Shown here piece after piece: positions 1 to 12,614 of a DNA stretch of 64,000 bases. Location of the stretch: positions 18,237,911 through 18,301,910 of the forward strand of contig OX463786.1 of the NCBI GenBank assembly GCA_949825025.1, read 5' to 3'. The stretch comes from Siphlonurus alternatus. Taxonomy: Eukaryota; Arthropoda; Insecta; Ephemeroptera; Siphlonuridae. A program made the translations under genes and the position numbers. The notes beneath the pieces are model-generated. The model was not told where the DNA came from and did no database searches. It worked only from the letters and a program-made list of their open reading frames with translations. The number at the start of each line of letters is the position of its first letter. The first letter of the stretch is position 1.

Positions 1-570
1 GAAATAAATTAAAATCAGATTTGTCAATCACATATAACAGAAAAGCAAATTAGATGTAAACTGCTTCTGGGTGGTATTGCCCAGTAGTAAAAAAAGAATG
101 ATAATTGAAAAGTACATTGAAATTCGTTCTTCAAGACTAACCTAACGAATATAATAAATATATTGAAATTCGTTCTTTAAAACGCCCCACAAAAAAGCTA
201 TACAAGCAGGTATCAGATAACATGGTGGAAGTAATGTTAATTCTACGCTCGTGTTTATAAAGCAACATTTGGTGCCCCCCCCCCCCCTCTCAGAGTACTT
301 TGCGTGGTAACACGACACCCCTCCCATCTACTACAATGCATGGAGACCCTCCACATATAAAATAACCATCCTTTTGTGTTGTCTAACAAGTGTATTCATT
401 CAGAATTTCAAGAGCGGTGACAATGTGTATCATAAACAGGTGGTAGAGATGGTAAAAAATTAATGCCAGCCGTGTGTCAGGGTGCTTGAAAGATTTATCG
501 AAATTATTAATAGCAAGTGATAAATGGACAACCTGCATCACTTTTTTATTGCATATTTTGAATGGAGGGC

Positions 571-956
571 TTAAGGGTAATACTAAAGAGTTGATTTTGT
601 AGTCACATTTGATTAGCATGTAAACCTTAGCAACATCATAATATTTTTTACAGACAGTTCATAGCACGAAAAAGTTACAGAACAATTTTTAAAACAATTG
701 GATGAGCTGATTTTTTGCAAATTAATTTTTTTAGTTTAGCTCTCCATGGGAAAGCCCATACTCACAGTACAGAGCCCATATTGAAAACTTAATTTAATAA
801 TATCGGCTCGTTCTTTTGTTTTGAAATATTTTCTGCAACTTCGTGGTGCTAAGGATTGTCTCAATCTCAAAAACAAAAATTAGAACTATTATAAGATTGC
901 TAAGGTACATGTTAATCAAATGTGACTACAAAATCAGCTGTTTCGTGTTACCTTAA
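571..956. mobile_element. TTAA-ended foldback element family G
   Basis: Starts TTAAGGGTAATACTAAAG and ends GTGTTACCTTAA. Inner arms AACATGTAAACCTTAGCAA-type and centre TTTAGCTCTCCATGGGAAAG are shared with 13868. Confidence 0.65.
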
Positions 957-976
957 AGTTTTGTGTGCATTTTTTA

Positions 977-1050
977 ATGCTGTGACGTCGTAATTATGTA
1001 ATTGAATTCTTGAATGTTAAATATTTGCATGACAATGTCGTAACAGTATT
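977..1050. mobile_element. CRE-ended mini-palindrome family I, diverged
   Basis: TGCTGTGACGTCGTAATTAT at the left; TTAAATATTTGCATGACAAT and GTCGTAACAG at the right. Confidence 0.55.
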
Positions 1051-1128
1051 TTTCAGGAGCATATAAAATGTTAAAAGTAAAACATAAATAAAACTTGGCA
1101 ATACATATTTTTGTTGAGTTAGCCCATC

Positions 1129-1130
<2 letters not shown>

Positions 1131-1167
<37 letters not shown>
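1131..1167. repeat. (TA)n microsatellite
   Basis: About 18 AT units. Confidence 0.95.
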
Positions 1168-1169
<2 letters not shown>

Positions 1170-1645
1170 ATGTAAAGAAAACATGCAGCATTTCCATTAT
1201 TAAATGTAATATAAAGCCAATGATTATTTATTTTTTCATAATAATTAATAATTATCTATCTTCATAATACTGTAAACGAAAATATATTGTCTCTAATTAT
1301 AACCATTGAAAATCACTCCAGTTCGAGATTTCAGTATTTCTGTGATATTATGAGATGATTAATTTTTTTTTGTAAATTTAGTAATTAAAATATATTATTA
1401 TTCATAATTAGGTTTACAAAAATTTACAAATTATATTTATTACAACATAAATTGCGTTTTATTTTATAATAATATTAAATAATTGTGTATTGTCCTATTT
1501 TATTTTAAATGTAATTGTAAATTTAATTTATAAAAAATTATTAATATTAATAAATACTAAACATAATAAATAAATCTTTAACTTAAAGAAATGCAAATTA
1601 TATTAACGAGTTAAATTATACTTAAATGCATGGAAAAATTGTTAA

Positions 1646-1957
1646 TGGACAATGCATCAAATTTTTTTATTGCAGAAATGAATAGAGGGTACCAAATTAT
1701 GCTACTCTGAATTTTTTCACATTTTTTTGAAACCCAGAACTATTTTTAAATAATTATTGAAATTGCGGCCACGCCCCCTGGAGGCGTCAATAGGCGTCTC
1801 GGTCCTATCCTTTTTATTAAGGATTCAGGGGTGCCAACTTAACTTACAGAACTTTCAATAATTATTTAAAAATAGTTCCGGGTCTCAAAAAAATCGAAAA
1901 AAATTCAGAGTGGCATAATTTGATACTCTCTATTCATTTCTGCAGTAAAAAATTTCC
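1646..1957. mobile_element. Foldback MITE family A, old copy
   Basis: It shares TTATTGCAGAAATGAATAGA, AACTATTTTTAAATAATTAT and the reverse arm, but the centre has changed to a GC-rich spacer (CCACGCCCCCTGGAGGCG). Confidence 0.65.
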
Positions 1958-2324
1958 AAGTATGTTGTTAATTTTACCTCTCAAGTATTAAAAATTGTTA
2001 AATCGTAACTTTTAATTCAACTTTATTATTATGGTAGGTACTAGAAATTGTTGAAATAAGCTTGAATAAAAAAACTCGATTGAATGATCCACCACTCGCA
2101 ACAAGCCGTCTGCCACAGTAGTATCACATAACCTCGCCGCGTGGGACGACACAATGGCGTAATGAGGGCCAGATGGGTCGCCCGGGGGAATCCCCCCACC
2201 TCCCTTCTGTAAGTGGTGGTGATCGAGGGTTCATGTCAACTATCTGGCTGTCTCTGTGTTAGATTTTATATCAACCTTTTCTAAAAAAAAATATTATATA
2301 TTTTGTTTGCAACAATATTCTATT

Positions 2325-2450
2325 TTACACTCGTCACCTTGGAAATTTTCCCGTTACAGCCTTGTTAATCATCATAAACTGTGTTATTCTTACGGAGCAT
2401 TGTGATTAATAAGGCCGTAAAGGAAAAATTTCCGAGGCAACGAGTGTATA
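2325..2450. mobile_element. Foldback MITE family B
   Basis: Palindrome of about 126 bp. Arms are ACACTCGTCACCTTGGAAAT and GCCTTGTTAATCAT, with the complement on the right (AATTTCCGAGGCAACGAGTG). Confidence 0.75.
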
Positions 2451-2484
2451 TTATTTCATACATTTCATAGTATTAGATAAAAAA

Positions 2485-2540
2485 AAAACACGAAAAACAA
2501 GGATTCATATTCAAAAGGCTTTTATTCAGAAAACACATAT
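2485..2540 (-). repeat. Left member of a 50-bp inverted pair
   Basis: AACACGAAAAACAAGGATTC and ATTCAGAAAACACA are the reverse complement of 3878-3927. Confidence 0.7.
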
Positions 2541-2645
2541 TACAATACAAGTTTGGGCTTAAGTACAAGACTTTTTAACCAGATGAGCCATACAAAAATA
2601 TTAAAAAATACAATATCATGCATTGAATAAAAAATAAATACATAA

Positions 2646-2825
2646 TGGGGGACATTCACAAAGCACTTTAACCCCCACTTTAGCCCCGATTTTTAACCCT
2701 GGTGCTAAACATGGTACTAAAACAGGGGCTAACCATGTTAAGCTTATAGTTTAGCACCATGTTTAGCACCAGGGTTAAAAATTGGGGCTAAAGTTGGGGT
2801 TAAAGTGCTTTGTGAATGTCCCCCA
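2646..2825. mobile_element. Foldback element family E (ATTCAC ends)
   Basis: Near-perfect palindrome of 180 bp: TGGGGGACATTCACAAAGCA at the left and TGCTTTGTGAATGTCCCCCA at the right. The interior has repeated words (GGGGCTAA, GGTGCTAAACATGG) inside each arm. Confidence 0.8.
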
Positions 2826-3579
2826 ATATGAGACATAATTTCAGTTTAAATAGGAAAATTAGTGTTGCGCCTGCAAGAAGGTAATGTAGGCTATTTGCTT
2901 TACTTTAAAGCTAAAACAGTTGCGTGAAATACAGGGGCATAACAACAAAAATATTTTAACTTTTATTTTTAATTTACTAAAATGTAAGGTTATCATAACT
3001 TATTATATTTTTTTTAAATAAAATAAAATCAGCATGCGCTTTGTGCAATTATCACTACAATGAAATTAAATATATTTGTTACGTTTCTTTAATAAAAAAA
3101 ACAAACACCATTCTTTAGTTGATTCTGAGAATACAAGTTGCCAATATTCTCCTATCCATTTTATCCTATCAAACTTCCCATTCTAAAATATATCATTAAT
3201 ATTTAAGTAATTTTATGAGTTTTTATGCCTCGTTGCATTTTACTATAAATAACTGATGTGTTCTTTTTACCATTTAAAAAGGAGATAGGCATTACACACA
3301 TAAATAAGTAGCGCTAGTTAAATCTGCCGCTATTTTTTATACCCCACATAGATAACAAAGGATCTGATGTGGGTTAGCCATCGAGCCCCCTTATACAATG
3401 AAGGGGGGAGGGACGCCATCTGTCAGGGGGGGGGGGGAGTGCATTGTTGACATTACCGATCAGCTGTTCGTATGTGGTGTAGTACCATATTTTATAGATT
3501 ATAGCATTCTTGTACTAAAATGTGAGTTAATAATAATTTTAATTGTTTAACAAATAAAATATTTTATTTATTTATTATA

Positions 3580-3662
3580 TCTTTCATAGCCTGAAAATAC
3601 AATAAAGAGAAAATATGAGAGACTATAAGGCAAATAGAAACGGCTGCAGAAGTAACCTATTT
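3580..3662 (+). repeat. Dispersed tail repeat K
   Basis: CCTGAAAATACAATAAAGAG and GGCAAATAGAAACGGCTGCA match 47928-48003. Confidence 0.55.
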
Positions 3663-3746
3663 TTTTATTCAATGCATCATATAATATGTTTTTATGGCTG
3701 GTCTGGTTAAAACGTCTTGTACTTAAACCCAAACTTATATTGTAAT

Positions 3747-3875
3747 AATAGGTCTGTTCGTAAATACACAATCAGAAGGAATCGATTATTTGTGATGAAC
3801 CTTATTTCCCATTTACATAAGGTTCATCATAAATAATCGATTCTTTCTGATTGTGTATTTATGAACATACCTATT
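3747..3875. mobile_element. Foldback element family F
   Basis: AATAGGTCTGTTCGTAAATA with an inverted right end; long inner arm AATCGATTATTTGTGATGAA. Almost perfect palindrome. Confidence 0.8.
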
Positions 3876-3877
3876 GT

Positions 3878-3928
3878 GTTTTCTGAATAAAAGGATTTTG
3901 AATCTGAATCCTTGTTTTTCGTGTTATA
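3878..3928 (+). repeat. Right member of a 50-bp inverted pair
   Basis: TGTGTTTTCTGAATAAAAGG and TTTTGAATCTGAATCCTTG, followed by TTTTTCGTGTT. The form (AATAAAAGGATTTTGAAT) also resembles 3' ends of some non-LTR retrotransposons, so the pair may be two opposed 3' fragments rather than one 1.4-kb element. Confidence 0.6.
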
Positions 3929-4091
3929 ATATTATTAAAGAAACAAGAGCCTCTTTCAATATTTTGTTAACATGGTCAGGTATTATGTTGTGTGTGTAAT
4001 AAAATTGATTCTGCAGCATGTGCATTTTCATGTAATTTTTCTTTCCTTTTTTTCGTGTGTTATGGAGATTTTAATAAAGGGAGTTTTCTTT

Positions 4092-4212
4092 AGGCCTGTT
4101 CGTAAACCCTGTTCGGTGTACACTTTCTACACCCAATTGACCTTATATCGCATGTACATAAGGTCGATTGGGTGCAGAAAGTGTACACCGAGCAGGGTTT
4201 ACGAACAGGCCT
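4092..4212. mobile_element. Foldback element family F
   Basis: AGGCCTGTTCGTAAACCCTG with exact inverted right end; inner arm TCGGTGTACACTTTCTACAC. It shares the CTGTTCGTAAA terminus with the element 217 bp upstream, but the arm is different. Confidence 0.8.
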
Positions 4213-4559
4213 CCTGTTAGTAATTATTGTAATTTGTATAGTAATAAAAATATTAAATTTATACGCTACAGAAACTTTCATCACATGAAAATGAACACTG
4301 CACGATAATAATTAAAACAATATTTTAATTTAATTAATGTAGTTAATATTGAAATACATTAAAATGTACAATTTTTTATGTATTATAATTAAAATGAACC
4401 ATTTGCCGGCAAATATTATAATTTTGATATATTTTAAACATAAAATCAAACCTTTAATTAATTCTCGAATAATTAATTATTTAAAAACTGCAACGTAATA
4501 AAAAATAATCAATTAAGAAAAATGTTATGTTTATATATAGTCATTCAAATAGCAATGTT

Positions 4560-4780
4560 ATTTTCCAACCGTACAAACGACCTTTATACGCCCTCATGCA
4601 GAAAAACACGAGCATTTACCAGTAAATTGGCGGTGAGCTGGGAGCGTTATTGTGTGGTTCACAATCACCCCGCTGAGAGGCGCTCTGACCGCCCGTTTAA
4701 CGACCGCACCGTGGGAACACTGAATATTATGGTACTGCCGCATTTACTGGCAATAACGTGCTGTAGCTACATGTATCAAT
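4560..4780. promoter_or_regulatory. Unique GC-richer upstream block
   Basis: It contains TGTGGTT and GACCGCAC (Runt-type words) and CGTGGGAA (fits the Su(H) consensus YGTGRGAA). It holds a 99-codon open frame without protein features I recognise. Confidence 0.2.
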
Positions 4781-6354
4781 TATTGAAGGCAATTTGCTTA
4801 TTGTACTGTAATCAAAATTAATCTTAATGATGGCAATAAACTGAAAATAAAAATATTAGTATAGTTTAATGATAATTACTTTGAAATGGAGAAAAAATTG
4901 AAAGTGTTAATTATAATTAAATGTAAATTGAAGCTTCAATTGTTTTTCGTTTTATTATTCAAACTTATAGTAGTATAGTATTTTTATCATATACACTGGC
5001 ATAATATAAATATGCAGCCGTATTTAAAATATATTAACATGATAAATAGATTTGTTTTATTTGTATTTTATTAATTCATCCAACATATGAGATTTATTAC
5101 ATTAAATAATTTAAAATGAAATGAAACACGTTATAACTAAGACAGTACTTAATTTGTGAAAAGTCAAAATTAATAATTACTTACAATACTTAAAGTTTTA
5201 ATTAATGCTTAAGAAAACATGTTAATGGATTACAAAATTGCTAATCATATAATTAAATAAAGAGATAAATTAATTTTAATATTAACTCTATGAGTGTGCA
5301 TGTTGCTATTTGTATAATTTTGCAATCCAGTAGAAAATACAATTGTCTTCTTTTAAATAATCTTGTTTTATCTTACATATATATTATTATATATAGGTAA
5401 CAGAATACAAATTATTTCACAGGAATATTTGGAAATTGAACCTTCAATGCTATAATTTTAATGCTTTTCTGATTATAATAATATACAAACATGGGATGTG
5501 CAATAGAGAATGTATAGGCAAAAAGTGTTGTATTTTTCTGAAGCAAGTAGAGTGAAGCAAGAATTGAGTGTTGTGGAGGTTATATTTGTGGATGACCTAG
5601 GTAATAATGCTGCTGGCTTACCCCGTAAAGTATATTCGTCATGTTATAATATATAATGACATCGAAACAATTATTATACTTTTTCAGTATCCATAAATAC
5701 TTTATGGGCCATTGAAGGTTACATTTTAGTACTATGCAAAAATAAAAGTACCACTTCAATTATTAAAGAACGTTTCTTTTATTTTTTAGATGTAATTTAA
5801 GTTTTATTTCTAAAAATAAAACACTAGTAATAACATTTAAACATGAATTGTATTAAAAGAATGGAAAATACTCTTTTTATATTCACTAACATTTTTTAAT
5901 AAATTATTTAAAGCTCAATTCTAGTTCTTTTTATTTGCAATTCTTACATAATACTTTTTATACTTTAGCTAGTAAGACTTTTTACATAAAATGTTATTAC
6001 CGTATTAAAATAAAGTACATAATAAAACGTATACGATGCTGTGAATAGTAGAATCTTGGGCATAAACCTCCTTCTGGTATTAAAAGAATATAGGCGCTGA
6101 CACTATCATGGTATGTATAGTTACATTTCTAAATGTTGCAAATAAGGGAACTTTTTCTTAATTTCAGGTGTAGGGGTGCAACGTAATTTTTCAGATTTAA
6201 GGGGGTAGGGGAGAGTGTTTTATCTCTTTTACCCAAAATTATTTATCATATTTTAAAGCTACATTTAGCGATTTTTTTTTTACCGGAAGATATGTAAATA
6301 TGCTAGGATTTTTTTCAATGACGTTATTAATTTTTCTATAATTTTTCTAAAACG

Positions 6355-6605
6355 AGTCGTTAAAAATGAATAATATATATCTTTGTCTTCTTATTTGCAC
6401 TTTTCCGAGGAAAAAAGATTAGATTACGTTTTCTTTCCTCTTATTGAGCATTAAATGTTAGAAAATGTCTCCATTTCATTCTCACTTATATATGAGCGGC
6501 GAAGAATTAATTAATATGGATTTTTGAGGCAAAAAGACGTAAAAAAATTAGGTTTAGACGTATAAAGAGCGAGTTGAAGACGAAATTTTAAAACTTTGAA
6601 CTTTT
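6355..6605 (-). mobile_element. Dispersed repeat family D
   Basis: Minus-strand copy of a repeat of about 240 bp that in forward sense starts ATTACGTCTTCAACTCATCC, continues CGTCTAAACCTAATCTTTTT and CTCAAAGTGAGGATGAAA, and ends in AAATTTATTTCAACTCGGG. Non-coding. Confidence 0.65.
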
Positions 6606-6840
6606 TAAAGCAAATTCCCCACGTTAAGATGCAAACGCGAATCCAGAACCAAATTTCGGGGGGTGAGGCTGGGGGGTGGGGCTCTTCATAAGACCAATGT
6701 TAAAGAAATTTGGGAGTGAGGGAAATGCCTATAATATTGCCCATGTTAAATCTGAAATTTCAAAGGCCCCCCCACCTGACCCCTGGATCCCCGCCCAGAC
6801 TTATGTCATAGCAACAATTAAATGACACACGTTAACCTAC

Positions 6841-7036
6841 CTGCATATTTTGGCCAGTGTACGTTATTGAGCACAAATTCTGCACCACAAGCGTCACGAT
6901 AGCCTGCTAAAACATCCACCGCCGACTGTAATTCGACTACAGAGATTTCACCCCCGAGACCACCCCTAACGTACACCCCCGTCAGCAAAATACACTGGCA
7001 GACAGTAACACCGAACCTCGGATTAAAGCTGACTCG
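6841..7036 (-). CDS. Probable internal coding exon of an unidentified gene
   Basis: On the minus strand, a pyrimidine-rich acceptor (TTTTTCTTCC... then CACCTTCAG|C) opens a 196-bp segment that is open throughout and ends at a good donor (TATGCAG|GTAGGT). It encodes 65 residues plus one base, starting RVSFNPRFGVTVCQCILLTG and ending NNVHWPKYA. The segment is far richer in GC than its flanks, and the open frame fits the splice sites exactly, which argues for a real exon rather than chance. I do not recognise the protein: there are no obvious catalytic motifs, and the start is mildly hydrophobic. No neighbouring exons were found. It could belong to another gene upstream of COE/EBF or to a decayed transposon. 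Confidence 0.45.
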
Positions 7037-8201
7037 CTGAAGGTGTGGCGGTCGGAAGAAAAATTCCAGAATAATCCAGAAGGGCACAAACTTTAAATTC
7101 TTCAATTCCAAATATTATAAGGTTTTTATTAATAGTGTTTAATTTAGTGTTATATAGTGTTAATAATAATTTTAACTTTAGAAACAATAATAGTTTAATA
7201 ATTACAACATCCACAACATTTTTCACATTAACAGTACGTTACTTGTTAATTTTATAATTATTATTTTAATTGTTTAATTAATGTTCACGTCTTATTGAAA
7301 GTTTAGCATTTGATTTAAAAATAAAATTAAAAAATTATTAGCAAAGCAAATATTTGATATTTTTAAATTTTTTTTTATTATTTTGCTTTATTTTATTGAT
7401 TGTTTATAATTCAATATTATAACGTGTTCTAAATTAAATAAATAAAATTGACAAACCAATTTATCCCCAGATTTTTAATCATATTTATTTTAATTAGGCG
7501 ATTATGCTTAAAGTTTTGAACAATATTTCATGTTACTTGAGATATTGATAGTCTTGTATTCAAACGCATCACAACCTCAACAACTGCAATTATAGTTCAT
7601 ATTATACATAATGAACTATATACACATTTCATTTCATAAGATAATAAGATTAATCTAATTTAAACTCAATCAAAAGCTATTTTCACCGCCATCACTCACA
7701 GGTATGCGTATATAATAAAATGATAATGACAAAATTTTATTGTTGCGCAGTTGATTCGTCATTGTTTGTTGTGGTCCTTCAGGGAATTTCGCAATGAAGT
7801 TGCGATAAAATTTACATTTGCGTTTTATTGGGACACGATCCAATCAATTTTTAATTAATAAATAACAACAATATGTCTGTATGTTATTGACACCGATATT
7901 GTTTATTTAATTTAACACCGTTATATTGATGTGATAATAAAAATACTTTTTATTTTTTTGAACTACAAATTTTATTGTTTTATTATTTTTTATACCTAAC
8001 GTGTACCTATATAAATATGAACAACACAATTGATATAGCAAAGGGAATCATGGAAACCTTATTGTTAGTTAAAGAGGTCTGTAAGCAATTAATCTAGCTG
8101 ATAATATATAGCTGAAAATTACTATATTATGTAAGAAATAGTTAAGTATTTTGCAAATATGAGATATGATTATAACATCTTTTGTGAGAAAGAAAAAGTT
8201 C

Positions 8202-8451
8202 TTAAGGGTAATAACGCCACCAATGTTTAAAAAAAACAAACAAAAATTATGAAAAAAAAAAAATATATGTTCTCCTCTACACTCCATATCAGTAGCTAAA
8301 ATATCAGGTATACAAATTCGATCTAGTTTTCTTTAGTTATGAATTTTTAAAGTTGACTACTTTAACATAGAGAAGGAGAACATTTTAATTTTTTTTCATA
8401 TTTTTGTGAGGGATTTTTTTTTTATCATTGGTGGCGTTATCTTACCCTTAA
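8202..8451. mobile_element. TTAA-ended foldback element family H
   Basis: TTAAGGGTAATAACGCCACC at the left and GGTGGCGTTATCTTACCCTT-AA at the right, with TTAA at both ends as a target duplication. The interior has CAGGTATACAAATTC shared with 16333. Confidence 0.75.
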
Positions 8452-8763
8452 TCGATGAATAAGATTTCTGTTAAAAAACTTTAACAGACTTGAAGTGTTC
8501 CCCTGCAGGAAAAGTTTCTCCATAAGCCACCATGCTAGAAAAATTCGATTTTTTTCAGTAACTATTGAAGCTAATAAAATCACTTCTTACCCTTCTATTT
8601 AGGAGTTTTCTGATAATTAATCAATCTTCCTCTAAAAAAATGTATTTAATGGCAAAAAAAAAAAAACAATTTTGAACATTTACTTTTTTTACATATAGGT
8701 TTGGATATGACGGTGGGAACACCTCAAAATCAGCTGACTTAAAATTACAACCTCTACTTACGT

Positions 8764-8936
8764 TAAAACCGATATTACACGGTACAATATTTCATTATAT
8801 TTCTAACTATTGTATACAATTTTTCCTTACAAGAAAACTTAATCTACATTTGTTTGTATGGAGAGGAAATTTTCTTGCAAGGAAAAATTGTATACAATAA
8901 TCAGAAAAATTATAATATAGGCTTAATATTCCTTCT
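8764..8936. mobile_element. Foldback MITE family C
   Basis: Palindrome with CCGATATTACACGGTACAAT at the left, GTATACAATTTTTCCTTACA inverted around ATTTGTTTGTATGGAG, and AATATAGGC-TTAA at the right. Confidence 0.75.
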
Positions 8937-9588
8937 AGCAAACTAACTTGTAACCCCATCATCTCTCGGTTCCCACACATATCCACATACCACAGAGACA
9001 ACAAGCAGATTAGGATCTCCGTGCAAGAATGGCCCTCCTCAAGTCAACTTTGACAAAGAAGCCTCACAATAATAGTGTCCGGTGTATGGCGGTCAGATGG
9101 CGGAAATGACAACCTGTCATCTGTTTTTATTTACGAGACGATGCAAATTTACTAATTTTAGTACGAGATATTGTATATGGAATTATAAAATATTTTTTTG
9201 TCATAATACATTGTATAAAAAATTCACAAATTAACATTTAAAAAAAATGCACCAGTAAATTATGGACAAATATTGCACTTGAGATTTGTCGTCTAAAAAA
9301 CGTATTCATGGTTATATGCGTATCTGTAATATTTAATTATTTAATACTCTATATATTATATAATAATATGTCTATATTTTATTAACAGATGATGGTAAAA
9401 AACACATTATTCACTTTCATTTTAGTAACATATATATCTTATTTATATAAACTTTTTCACTTTTTTAAAACGATTTATACACTTATTGCAATTATATTGA
9501 TGTTGTGACATCAGTATGCAGATATTTATTAATTTAAATTGTTGATAAAAAAATTATATTAATACATTTTATAAATTATTTCAAATTC

Positions 9589-9911
9589 AATGGAGTATAT
9601 TGACCTTAATTTTTTTTATTGCAAAAATGGATAGAGGGTGCAAAGTTATGCTATCCTGATTTTTTTTTTAGATTTTTTAGAGCCCGGGAACTATTTTTAA
9701 AAAAAATATTGAGTTATTTTTGTGACGTCACGAGACGCCACTCCTTAAGAAAAAGATAGGACTTGTCGCCGCGTGACGTCACAAAAAGGACTTTCAATAA
9801 TTTTTTAAAAATACTTCCCGGGCTCTAAAAAATCTGAAAAAAATCAGGGTAGCATAACTTTGCACGCTCTATCCATTTCTGCAATAAAAAAAATGATGAC
9901 AATATTCCATT
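9589..9911. mobile_element. Foldback MITE family A, diverged
   Basis: Same arms and TGACGTCA core, with more substitutions (ends TGGAGTATATTGACC and GACAATATTCCA). Confidence 0.75.
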
Positions 9912-10094
9912 AATTTAATGTTCATATAAAAAACATAATTATGAAAATAATAATTATTTTAACAAATTAAAATATTTTATAAAAATACTGGAATATTTAA
10001 TTTTTATCACTTTTAAATTAATTTTAATTTAAAAAATTTATTCATTACATAACAGAAACATCAATTTTTAATTTTTCACAGATATTTAATCAAG

Positions 10095-10290
10095 TGTCAC
10101 ACACGTGTCTAACCAGACGGAACACAGCTCTGTGTGCGGTCAGTTATCACTTCAATGACCGTGGTCAGTTCTGCATTGCGGAAATGACTCATATGACTGC
10201 GGTAAGTTATCACCATATTGACCGTGGTCATGTAAGGGAGATATATTATGACCATTCTGAGAAATATGACGGGATTATAACCGCAATGTA
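10095..10290. promoter_or_regulatory. Unique upstream block with an internal direct repeat
   Basis: TGCGGTCAGTTATCAC...TGACCGTGGTCA is repeated about 60 bp later as TGCGGTAAGTTATCAC...TGACCGTGGTCA. The block is GC-richer than its surroundings. Open frames on both strands are short and look fortuitous. Confidence 0.25.
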
Positions 10291-11009
10291 ATAATTGTGA
10301 TAAAAAAAACAGGATATGGTCTCTTATCTTATCACCCTGCCTTGATTGATAGTAGTTGTTGTATTTATGTTTTAAGGTCATTCACCATTGTGATAATAAC
10401 ACAATTGAGGTTTTGGTGATAAAACAAAAAGATATATAAAAAAATACAATATCTCTATTAAATAAATATTCATAATTTTATCTTCTTCTAAAATAGCAAG
10501 TAATTATTAATTATTAAATTGCATAAAATTTGTAACTAAAATAAAAATCATTCTAATAATGTGCTACATTTTATTTATATAACATTCATATTGTTCATTT
10601 TATTAATTAGAGAAATTTAGAGAAATACTGCAAAAATCTGAATTGTTATAAAATAATAAAACCATGCATGAGTGCACTCTGAAGAGTGCACTCTTGACCA
10701 TAATCAAATAAAACAGATACTTAACCGTGCAATAAAAAAAATATAAAAATCATATACTTAAATTATCTTTTCAATATTCATAACTCATAAGCAAATTAAA
10801 ATATACCTCTTTTATTTCTATAAATAGTTTCAAATTTAACATTAAACTTATAATATGGCATAATAAAAGAGCTATTCAAAATATAGCAGGGAGCGCATTT
10901 CAATAATTTCTGCTATACACTGTTCATTAATTAGTAATTTGAATAATGTAGAATATTATTACTAATATACTTTTATCGATGCATTTATGTACTCCAGTTG
11001 AAAATTTTT

Positions 11010-11250
11010 GTCTTTAGCTCATCCTTTAAACGTCTAAACCAAATCATATTACCTCTTAAACACATTTTATTTCCACTTCGCTCGAAGTGAAGATGACAAG
11101 GAGACAATATTAATATTTCTAACATTTTATTATACCCAAGAATCTCGTCTTTTTTTTCCTCTAAAATGGTGCAAAATAATAGTGAATTAGACGTGAGGAG
11201 AGCTTAATAGCAAAATATATATTATATTATATTTATTTAAACTCGGGTAT
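11010..11250 (+). mobile_element. Dispersed repeat family D
   Basis: Full copy: GCTCATCCTTTAAACGTCTA to TTATTTAAACTCGGGT. Confidence 0.7.
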
Positions 11251-12600
11251 AATGTATGTTAAGTAATGGTTTGTTTAATTTATTATTAGTTTAAATTAAA
11301 TGTAGTTGTAGAAATATTGATTTGAAGTTGTAAAACCAAAATTCTAGACAAAAATTTGGAGTTTCAAATATTCTTTGATAGTAACTATTACAAAATGAAT
11401 CGACATCATACTTCATTATGTTAATACTCTCAGGTAAACAAAATTTCACATATAACCACATATATCATAAATCATCAGACATTGGGTGGCCACCTACAGC
11501 GATTCATAACTAAGGTTCATATTAGCGTGCTACAGCATACCGACGTGAACCTAATGACCATCCTCTCAATATGTTAACAATAAGAAACCGTAAGCACTTG
11601 AATGAACATCAGATAATGAGGAGGCACATATGGGAGACAGATAATACAAATTTGACTTTTGAACGTTGTTAGTTGACGTTGTGGAAAGGGAAATGATTTT
11701 GAAAAGGGTTTAGAGCATTATGAAGTGAAAATTTCAGCAAAAAATTACAGAATATATTTAATTTATAATTAAACATATTTTAAACACAAATTTAAAATAT
11801 TAATTTAAGATTTACATTTTTAGTATTTATTTTTCAATTTATATTTAAGTTATTAATTTTTAAATGTATTTGATAAATTTACAGTAATTTTCAACTTTTT
11901 AATTAAAATTATAAATTAGTTACATTAATGGGTATAATATCAATTGTTTTAGCATAATATCTGACATTATGAACCTGAAAATGAAATAAAGATATCATGG
12001 TAAAAAAAATTTATGTTGATTATTTTCACCTCTCAGGAGTTAGTGAATAACTGAAAATTGTAATAAACTCTCCTTGCATTATAATATGAATAATCGTTAA
12101 AAAAGTTGCAGCAGTCATCAATTTTAGTTCGTTAGATATACTTATAAGTAAAAAAAAAAGTAGAATAAATAAATATTGAGAATATCATTAGAAATTTGGC
12201 GGACATTGATCAAATCACCATCTTTTTCAACTAAATAATTAATATCTCAAAAACTGGACCGATAAATTACTTTTTTTTTTTCTTAATAAAGTGAAGTCTC
12301 CATGTTCTGATCTAAATTTTATTTTTTTTTTACATGAAAAATAACTACCAATTAAGTGACAATAATACTTAATTATGTCAAATTTAAATAATTCGATATA
12401 TATTTTTTTATCAGTCTACTTATTTGATCTTTAATCTGATGATGCTTTTATAAAGGTAAAATATCAAAACCTATATACCTTTAGTATATATAGTACCATG
12501 CATTTAGTACGATATAAAATGCATATTTGCTGGCCATAACTTCACATTTGCGGTAAAGTTTTTGTGGAGCTGTCATAATCCAGGTCGTGAATTCTCGTCA

Positions 12601-12614
12601 ATTCTCGGGGGAAT
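12601..12614. promoter_or_regulatory. Near-perfect 14-bp COE/EBF site, 8 kb upstream
   Basis: ATTCTCGGGGGAAT differs from ATTCCCNNGGGAAT at one base. It sits in a small unique stretch where AATTCTCG is also repeated just upstream. Confidence 0.35.

Noticed and set aside
2485..3928. A single 1.44-kb DNA transposon with 50-bp inverted ends
   Set aside because: No transposase or target duplication was visible, the interior holds other complete MITEs, and the ends resemble retrotransposon 3' ends in opposite orientation; kept only as an inverted pair.
4522..4821. 99-codon open frame on the + strand
   Set aside because: Low-complexity hydrophobic ends and no recognisable features or splice context; the GC-rich middle is more likely regulatory.
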